Shown one piece after another: positions 6,444 through 11,043 of a DNA stretch of 11,043 nucleotides; positions within the stretch are counted from its first letter, which is position 1, and every line of letters begins with the position of its first letter. The notes beneath the pieces were generated by a model. That model saw only the letters and a program-made list of their open reading frames with translations. It did not search any database and was not told the DNA's origin. The translations under genes were made by a program, and so were the position numbers. The stretch comes from CAZEHJ01 sp964512485 (GTDB lineage: Bacteria; Bacteroidota; Rhodothermia; Rhodothermales; UBA10348), in contig CAZEHJ010000094.1 in the NCBI GenBank assembly GCA_964512485.1, positions 1 to 11,043 of the forward strand, written 5' to 3'.

Positions 6444-8168
6444 GTGAACTCGGTCTTCAGTGCAATCATCTTGCCACTGATGCTTTCCATTTCGCCGTCC
6501 CAGGACATTTCTTTCAGGGACGCAACGGCCCACGCCGGTATTGAAAACTATGTTGGCGGCATTGGCGCGTCCGCATTCGATTTCAACCGCGACGGGTGGG
6601 ATGACCTGACGCTTGTTCTTCGGGACTCCACGCCGGTTTTGCTGGTCAACAATCGGGATGAGACTTTTACCGACGTGACATCTCTTTTGGGGATAAAGGG
6701 AGAGGGTGAATTGCTTGTGCCGGTCTGGGTCGACGTGAACAATGATGACAGACCAGATCTGTTCATCGGTCATTCGGGAGGAGGACGGAACGCACTTTAT
6801 GTTGATCAGGGAGATGGCACCTATGCAGAGGAGGCAGCGCTCAGGGGAATCGATACCCGGGCAAAATTGGGAACAGCGGCTTTCGGGGATCTGAACAATG
6901 ACGGATTTCTGGACCTTTTTCTCGGCGTAACGCATGGCCTGGATATCCTCTATTTGGGTGACGGGCGCACATTCAATGATGTGTCCGAGGTATTTGGAAT
7001 TCAGGGTGACCCCTACTCAATAGCCATGCAGGCGGTGTGGATTGATTTCGATTCTGATGGTGATCAGGATCTCTTCGTCACACACGACGAGATGATTCCC
7101 AATCGGCTCTACGTGAATGATGACGGACAGAGTTTGACCGACGAAGCGGATCGCTATCGGATCAAAGAGGTCGGTGAAGGTCATTCGATGGGCGTTTCCT
7201 GGGGAGATCCGGATCTGGACGGAAACATGGACGCCTACGTAACCCGCATTAGAACTGGTGGACTGTACATGTTCGACGGCTTCGGAAGGTTTACCGATGA
7301 GGCCACGGCGCGAAATGTGGCGATCAATGGCGTTTCATGGGGTGTGTCTTTTGCCGATCTGGACAATGATATAGACGAAGACTTGGTACTGGTATCGTCT
7401 GCTTCGGCAGGAGCGATTCCCCCATCTATTTATGTCAATGGAGGAGGTCGTTTTCAACCCGTGACCCAGGCCGGTGAGTTCCAATATTCTGCCCAGGACA
7501 AAGGTCTTGCCGTCGGAGATTTCAACAACGATGGGCGCCTGGATCTTTTTACAGCCAATCTTGGTGGTGGCCATAGACTGTTTCTCAATGATACCGCCGA
7601 TACCGGACAGTGGCTCACCGTCGAATTAAGAGGAGATGGGTCCAACAGTCTCGGAATCGGCTCGCGCCTGGAACTGGATGTGGGGTCAAAGACCTTGGTT
7701 CGATACATTCACGGAGGTGAAGGCTACAATTCTCAGCACAGTTCACGGGTTCATTTCGGTCTGGGAAACGCTCTCGAAGCCTCGGAATTGAGGATTATCT
7801 GGGGTGACGGACAGACTCAAACGATAGGTGGACTCAGTGCGTCACGACGATATGTTATTTCGGAGAGCATGGTTTCGACCGATATTGAGCGCCCGGCCGA
7901 ATTGCCGGGAGCCTTCGAAGTCAGAGCCGTATTTCCCAATCCGGCAGCAGACAGGATTACGTTCGAGTTCGAAGCTGATGTCAGGGAAAGAATCAGAATT
8001 CACATCTGGGATTCGGTCGGGCGACAGGTAGACGTTCGGGAAATTCTACTCTCTGCCGGCCACACGGGTCTACAAATTCCCACAGATCATCTTGCCAGTG
8101 GCCTGTATGCGTTTCGAGCCGATTCTCGCGAAGGCAGCGTCAGTGGATCGTTTGCCGTCAGGCGGTAA
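6444..8168 (+). CDS. secreted FG-GAP/VCBS beta-propeller protein with ASPIC/UnbV domain and T9SS sorting domain (CRTAC1-like)
   Basis: A 574-residue protein. An N-terminal hydrophobic signal (about 1-19) leads to seven calcium-binding FG-GAP/VCBS motifs of the form D-x-[ND]-x-D-G-x-x-D-[LA] near residues 45, 96, 148, 200, 254, 304 and 358. The 50-54 residue spacing fits a seven-bladed propeller. An ASPIC/UnbV domain follows (about 400-472; SLGIGSRLELD, GYNSQHSSRVHFGLG, IIWGDG). The last 80 residues (FPNPAADRITFEFE...GLYAFRADSREG...FAVRR) are a type A Por-secretion sorting domain, so it should cross the outer membrane by type IX secretion. Relatives resemble eukaryotic CRTAC1 and are extracellular adhesion or matrix proteins of unproven function. 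The GTG start at 6444 is tentative: no Shine-Dalgarno site, and the frame stays open upstream without an ATG. It could be co-transcribed with the YceI-peroxiredoxin pair, 158 bp upstream. Confidence 0.9.
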   Translation: MNSVFSAIILPLMLSISPSQDISFRDATAHAGIENYVGGIGASAFDFNRDGWDDLTLVLRDSTPVLLVNNRDETFTDVTSLLGIKGEGELLVPVWVDVNNDDRPDLFIGHSGGGRNALYVDQGDGTYAEEAALRGIDTRAKLGTAAFGDLNNDGFLDLFLGVTHGLDILYLGDGRTFNDVSEVFGIQGDPYSIAMQAVWIDFDSDGDQDLFVTHDEMIPNRLYVNDDGQSLTDEADRYRIKEVGEGHSMGVSWGDPDLDGNMDAYVTRIRTGGLYMFDGFGRFTDEATARNVAINGVSWGVSFADLDNDIDEDLVLVSSASAGAIPPSIYVNGGGRFQPVTQAGEFQYSAQDKGLAVGDFNNDGRLDLFTANLGGGHRLFLNDTADTGQWLTVELRGDGSNSLGIGSRLELDVGSKTLVRYIHGGEGYNSQHSSRVHFGLGNALEASELRIIWGDGQTQTIGGLSASRRYVISESMVSTDIERPAELPGAFEVRAVFPNPAADRITFEFEADVRERIRIHIWDSVGRQVDVREILLSAGHTGLQIPTDHLASGLYAFRADSREGSVSGSFAVRR

Positions 8169-8190
8169 TCCCGGAATGTGCATTAAATAA

Positions 8191-8216
8191 AAAAGGGGGG
8201 CGCGAGCCCCCCTTTT
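8191..8216. terminator. bidirectional intrinsic terminator between the FG-GAP gene and dnaK
   Basis: A perfect stem of AAAAGGGGGGC pairs with GCCCCCCTTTT around the loop GCGA, a GNRA-type tetraloop. The A run on one side and the T run on the other give a U tail in both directions. It sits 22 bp after the FG-GAP stop and 25 bp after the dnaK stop, so it can end both convergent transcripts. Confidence 0.93.
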
Positions 8217-8241
8217 ATTATCCAGTCTATGAAGTCAGAGG

Positions 8242-10173
8242 TCAACTCTGCTCTTCTTCCTCTTCTTCGACCACTTCGTAATCGACATCTTTGACTTCTT
8301 CGGCTTCTGAATCTTCTTCCGCGTCGGCAGACTCTTCTGCGTCAGCACCGGCCGAGGCAGCATCTGCTTCCTGCTGTGCCTGATAAAGATCCTGACTTGC
8401 GTCACTCCATGCCTCATTCAACTGCTGCATGGCAGATTCGAGCTCATCAAGGTTTTTCTCTTTGTGAGCTTCTTTGAGTCGCTCGAGAGAAGCCTCGATT
8501 TTCGCCTTTTTCTCTTCGGGAAGCTTATCGCCATAATCGGCGAGATTCTTTTCAGTCGAGAAGATCAGCGAATCGGCCGTATTGACCTTGTCAACTTCGT
8601 CTTTGCGCTTCTGATCGTCATCTGCATGGGATTTCGCGTCCTCACGCATTTTTTCGATCTCTTTGTCAGTCAGGCCCGAAGATGCCTCGATACGAATCGA
8701 TTGCTCTTTTCCAGTCGCCTTGTCTTTTGCAGAGACACTCAGAATGCCGTTGGCATCGATGTCAAACGTCACTTCCACCTGAGGCGTACCGCGCGGAGCG
8801 GGTGGGATTCCATCGAGGTGGAATCGGCCGATCGTGCGGTTGTCCGAAGCCATGGAGCGATCACCCTGGAGAACGTGAATCTCTACTGATGGCTGATTGT
8901 CAGCAGCAGTCGAGAACGTTTCACTCTTCTTAGTCGGTATCGTCGTATTGGAGGTGATGAGAGATGTTGCCACACCGCCCAGTGTTTCAATTCCAAGGTT
9001 CAACGGAGTCACATCGAGGAGAAGGACGTCCGAAACATCGCCGGAAAGAACGCCACCCTGAATGGCAGCTCCCACAGAAACGACTTCGTCCGGGTTGACA
9101 GAGCGATTGGGCTTTTTGCCGAAGAACTCTTCGACAACTTCCTGGATTTTAGGAATACGGCTCGATCCGCCAACAAGAATGACTTCGTCAATCTGTTCTT
9201 TTTTAAGTCCTGCATCCTTGAGGGCCTTGGCCATCGGTGCAATCGTGCGCTGGACGAGAGAGTCGACGAGCTGCTCGAATTTTGCACGGGTCAAATCCAT
9301 CGTGAGGTGCTTCGGACCATCCTGTGTCGCCGTGATGAACGGAAGATTAATCGTTGTCTGTGTCGCCGAAGAGAGCTCGACCTTGGCTTTTTCAGCGGCT
9401 TCTTTCAGTCGCTGAAGGGCCATGGCGTCTTTTCGGAGATCGATCGCTTCGCCTTTCTTGAATTCATCTGCGATCCAGTCGATGAGGCACTGATCAAAGT
9501 CATCACCACCAAGGTGAGAATCGCCATTGGTTGATTTGACTTCAAATACGCCATCGCCCAGTTCGAGGATGGATATGTCATACGTTCCGCCACCGAGATC
9601 AAATACCGCGACGAGCTCTTCAGCATCCTTATTGTCCAATCCGTATGCCAGAGCGGCCGCGGTTGGTTCGTTTATGATGCGGCGTACTGTCAGGCCAGCG
9701 ATTTCCCCGGCTTCTTTCGTTGCCGTTCTCTGAGCATCATTGAAGTATGCAGGCACTGTGATCACAGCTTCCGTGACTTTCTCTCCGAGATAGTCTTCGG
9801 CAGTCTGCTTCAACTTGCCCAACACCATCGCAGAGATTTCCTGTGGCGTATAGACGCGATCGTCAATTTTAACGCGTGCCGTATCGTTATCGCCTTTGAC
9901 GACATCGTAGGGAACGGTCTTCAATTCAGACCCAACTTCCCCGAATTTGCGACCCATGAATCTCTTGATCGAGAAAATGGTGTGCTCGGGGTTGGTGATG
10001 GCCTGTCGTTTGGCCGGAGCCCCAACCAGACGCTCACCGTCCTTTTTAAATGCAATGATGGAAGGAGTCGTTCTGGCTCCTTCAGCGTTGGTGATGACGA
10101 CAGGTTCGCCACCTTCCATTACGGCCACGACTGAATTCGTCGTTCCAAGGTCAATGCCTATGATCTTTCCCAT
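8242..10173 (-). CDS. dnaK: molecular chaperone DnaK (Hsp70)
   Basis: A 643-residue Hsp70, normal length. The ATPase domain (1 to about 380) contains GIDLGTTNS (5-13), Lys70 in IKRFMG, NEPTAAALAYG (168-178), FDLGGGTYD (191-199) and VGGSSRIP (334-341). The hydrophobic linker DVLLLDVTPL follows (382-391), then the peptide-binding domain (ETLGGVATSLI, NTTIPTK, HVLQGDR) and a helical lid. The tail is strongly acidic, ending in a run of six Glu before QS. With DnaJ and GrpE it folds and disaggregates cytoplasmic proteins by ATP-driven cycling. The ATG at 10173 (MGKIIGIDLG) is chosen over a TTG five codons upstream because it matches the conserved N terminus and puts the catalytic Lys at 70. No grpE or dnaJ lies beside it and no CIRCE operator is seen; the gene reads away from pgsA. 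Confidence 0.98.
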   Translation of the reverse strand: MGKIIGIDLGTTNSVVAVMEGGEPVVITNAEGARTTPSIIAFKKDGERLVGAPAKRQAITNPEHTIFSIKRFMGRKFGEVGSELKTVPYDVVKGDNDTARVKIDDRVYTPQEISAMVLGKLKQTAEDYLGEKVTEAVITVPAYFNDAQRTATKEAGEIAGLTVRRIINEPTAAALAYGLDNKDAEELVAVFDLGGGTYDISILELGDGVFEVKSTNGDSHLGGDDFDQCLIDWIADEFKKGEAIDLRKDAMALQRLKEAAEKAKVELSSATQTTINLPFITATQDGPKHLTMDLTRAKFEQLVDSLVQRTIAPMAKALKDAGLKKEQIDEVILVGGSSRIPKIQEVVEEFFGKKPNRSVNPDEVVSVGAAIQGGVLSGDVSDVLLLDVTPLNLGIETLGGVATSLITSNTTIPTKKSETFSTAADNQPSVEIHVLQGDRSMASDNRTIGRFHLDGIPPAPRGTPQVEVTFDIDANGILSVSAKDKATGKEQSIRIEASSGLTDKEIEKMREDAKSHADDDQKRKDEVDKVNTADSLIFSTEKNLADYGDKLPEEKKAKIEASLERLKEAHKEKNLDELESAMQQLNEAWSDASQDLYQAQQEADAASAGADAEESADAEEDSEAEEVKDVDYEVVEEEEEEQS

Positions 10174-10210
10174 TGAGGTCTGATCCAATTCTGTTTAAAC
10201 AATGTAATTT

Positions 10211-10249
10211 TGTCAGGTTGACACGGCTAGCGTGTCGAAGTGCATCATA
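10211..10249 (-). promoter_or_regulatory. candidate dnaK promoter with overlapping dyads
   Basis: On the minus strand TATGAT (10244-10249) is a good -10 hexamer about 70 bp before the dnaK ATG, without a matching TTGACA 17 bp upstream. Immediately downstream of it, near the expected transcription start, is the dyad GACACG-5-CGTGTC (10220-10236), which overlaps a second dyad TGTCA-3-TGACA (10211-10223). This placement would suit a repressor site, but it is neither the CIRCE sequence nor an obvious sigma-32 promoter. Function is inferred only. Confidence 0.35.
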
Positions 10250-10329
10250 AACAAGAACAATGCCGTTCTCGGTATTCGGACAAAATGTCAGCAATCATTT
10301 TCTGTCAAGGGGTTCTGATTGAGCGAAAG

Positions 10330-10349
10330 TGGTTGCTATATTGGTTGCT
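10330..10349 (+). promoter_or_regulatory. candidate pgsA -10 element flanked by direct repeats
   Basis: TATATTGG (10337-10344) resembles both a sigma-70 -10 hexamer and the Bacteroidota TAnnTTTG element and lies about 25 bp before the pgsA ATG. It is flanked by two copies of TGGTTGCT (10330-10337 and 10342-10349) spaced 12 bp start to start, about one helical turn. No strong -35 is visible. Confidence 0.3.
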
Positions 10350-10366
10350 CAGGCAGACTCTGACCA

Positions 10367-10957
10367 ATGAAGCATGTACCCAATGCGCTGACCATCATTC
10401 GAATTTTGGTCACGCCATTCCTTTTGACTTTTCTTTTCTTCGATTCGCTCGTCGGGTACAGTTGGGCGTTGGCTCTTTTTGTTTTTGCTTCGATTTCTGA
10501 TTGGGCCGATGGAAAAGTCGCTCGACACTTCAGCGTCGGGTCCAAATTGGGCCAGTTTCTGGATCCCATTGCTGACAAAGTACTTGTGCTGGGTACCTTC
10601 GTCGCACTGATCTTCATCCTGCCCGATTCTGTCACTTGGTGGCTTGTAGCGATCATTGCGGCGAGAGACGCCTCGGTGACGGGATTACGATTGTGGATGA
10701 GAAGGGAAAACAAGACGCTTCAAACTTCCAGAAAAGCAAAGTGGAAAACCGCATTTCAGTTGACGTTTTTGATCGCGGTTCTGCTACTTCTTACCGTTTC
10801 CCAAACAGTCGAACCCGTTCGATCCTGGGCGGATGGGGCTTTGAACAGCAGCTACATTTTCTGGGGACTCGTAATAGTCGCTGGCGTGACGGTCTGGACA
10901 GGAATAATCTATTTCACCGAAAAAGAACCGGTGGAAACGCCAAATTTAAATGAGTGA
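10367..10957 (+). CDS. pgsA: CDP-diacylglycerol--glycerol-3-phosphate 3-phosphatidyltransferase
   Basis: A 196-residue integral membrane enzyme of the CDP-alcohol phosphatidyltransferase family. It makes phosphatidylglycerol phosphate from CDP-diacylglycerol and glycerol-3-phosphate, the committed step to phosphatidylglycerol and cardiolipin. The family signature D-x2-D-G-x2-A-R-x8-G-x3-D-x3-D is complete and exact at residues 45-70 (DWADGKVAR ... GQFLDPIAD), providing the metal ligands. The N-terminal VPNALTIIRI is typical of PgsA rather than of phosphatidylserine or cardiolipin synthases of the same family. About five hydrophobic segments are visible (roughly 13-25, 31-44, 72-98, 128-145 and 159-180). 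The ATG at 10367 matches the usual N terminus; no Shine-Dalgarno site is seen. The 3' end overlaps the start of pyrE by 8 bp, suggesting translational coupling. The choice of PgsA over a sister enzyme is strong but rests on motif reading. Confidence 0.9.
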   Translation: MKHVPNALTIIRILVTPFLLTFLFFDSLVGYSWALALFVFASISDWADGKVARHFSVGSKLGQFLDPIADKVLVLGTFVALIFILPDSVTWWLVAIIAARDASVTGLRLWMRRENKTLQTSRKAKWKTAFQLTFLIAVLLLLTVSQTVEPVRSWADGALNSSYIFWGLVIVAGVTVWTGIIYFTEKEPVETPNLNE

Positions 10958-11043
10958 TATGAGGGATGAACTTGCGCGCAGGATCGCTCGACATTTGCTT
11001 CGAATTGGAGCAGTCACTTTGTCACCGACGAAACCCTTCACCT
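10950..11043 (+). CDS. pyrE: orotate phosphoribosyltransferase, N-terminal fragment (runs off the window)
   Basis: Thirty-one codons are visible before the window ends. The translation shows ARRIARHLLRIGAVTLSP followed by TKPFT, which matches the start of PyrE: a short amphipathic helix, then the family's GAV-x-LSP-x-x-PFT strand that precedes the SG-x-x-SPIY segment lying beyond the edge. PyrE joins orotate to PRPP to give OMP in pyrimidine synthesis. Two in-frame starts are possible, ATG at 10950 (overlapping the pgsA stop by 8 bp) and ATG at 10959, which is preceded by a weak GAGTG; the choice is unresolved. The catalytic PRPP loop is outside the window, so the call rests on the N-terminal motif only. 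Confidence 0.75.
   Translation, partial: MSDMRDELARRIARHLLRIGAVTLSPTKPFT

Noticed and set aside
6378..6935. 185-codon open frame on the minus strand
   Set aside because: Antisense to the FG-GAP gene and its leader, no recognisable motifs, and cysteine/proline/arginine patterns typical of a reverse-strand shadow.
10174..10366. CIRCE/HrcA operator or sigma-32 promoter upstream of dnaK
   Set aside because: Neither TTAGCACTC-N9-GAGTGCTAA nor a CTTGAA/CCCCAT-type pair is present; only other short dyads were found.
10240..10500. 86-codon open frame on the plus strand overlapping the pgsA start
   Set aside because: It overlaps pgsA in another frame, where the PgsA family motif is unambiguous, and its own translation is unrecognisable.
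1..11043. Mobile element, phage, CRISPR array or defence system
   Set aside because: No transposase, integrase, terminal inverted repeat, tandem spaced repeat or defence domain was seen on either strand.

Overview
The window looks like a chromosomal segment from a moderate-GC Gram-negative bacterium of the Bacteroidota/FCB group, perhaps a Rhodothermota- or Balneolota-like lineage. The main clues are a protein with FG-GAP repeats, an ASPIC/UnbV domain and a type IX secretion C-terminal sorting domain; two Tat-exported Gfo/Idh/MocA oxidoreductases with SRRNFLKK signals; nearly absent Shine-Dalgarno sites; and several TAnnTTtG-like elements upstream of genes. The phylum call is inference; no rRNA or tRNA is present. 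One run of exactly 100 N (2631-2730) is a scaffold gap.

Layout: tatD (+, 15-794) converges with a Tat-dependent Gfo/Idh/MocA gene (-, 791-2101), their stop codons sharing one CTAG. Next come apbE (-, 2301-3345, interrupted by the N gap) and a second Tat-dependent Gfo/Idh/MocA gene (-, 3430-4854), separated by a strong hairpin terminator. Reading away from that gene is a tightly coupled pair, a secreted YceI protein (+, 5049-5600) and a lipoprotein peroxiredoxin (+, 5602-6285), then the large propeller protein (+, 6444-8168). A GNRA-loop bidirectional terminator (8191-8216) separates it from dnaK (-, 8242-10173). Across a 193-bp divergent intergenic region lies pgsA (+, 10367-10957), which overlaps the start of a truncated pyrE (+, from 10950).

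By function, the left and middle parts are rich in envelope redox and export functions: two exported nucleotide-dependent oxidoreductases, a flavin transferase, a YceI lipocalin-like protein, a thioredoxin-fold lipoprotein and a T9SS cargo. The ends are housekeeping: TatD nuclease, DnaK chaperone, phospholipid synthesis and pyrimidine synthesis. I see no mobile element, phage gene, CRISPR array or defence cassette, and no clear undescribed multi-gene system. The most useful leads are the first oxidoreductase, which has lost the usual Lys/Asp/His catalytic residues; the near-identical 13-mer upstream of both Tat-oxidoreductase genes; the YceI-peroxiredoxin pair; an apparent pseudoknot-topology leader before the propeller gene; and clustered TGTCA half-sites between dnaK and pgsA.
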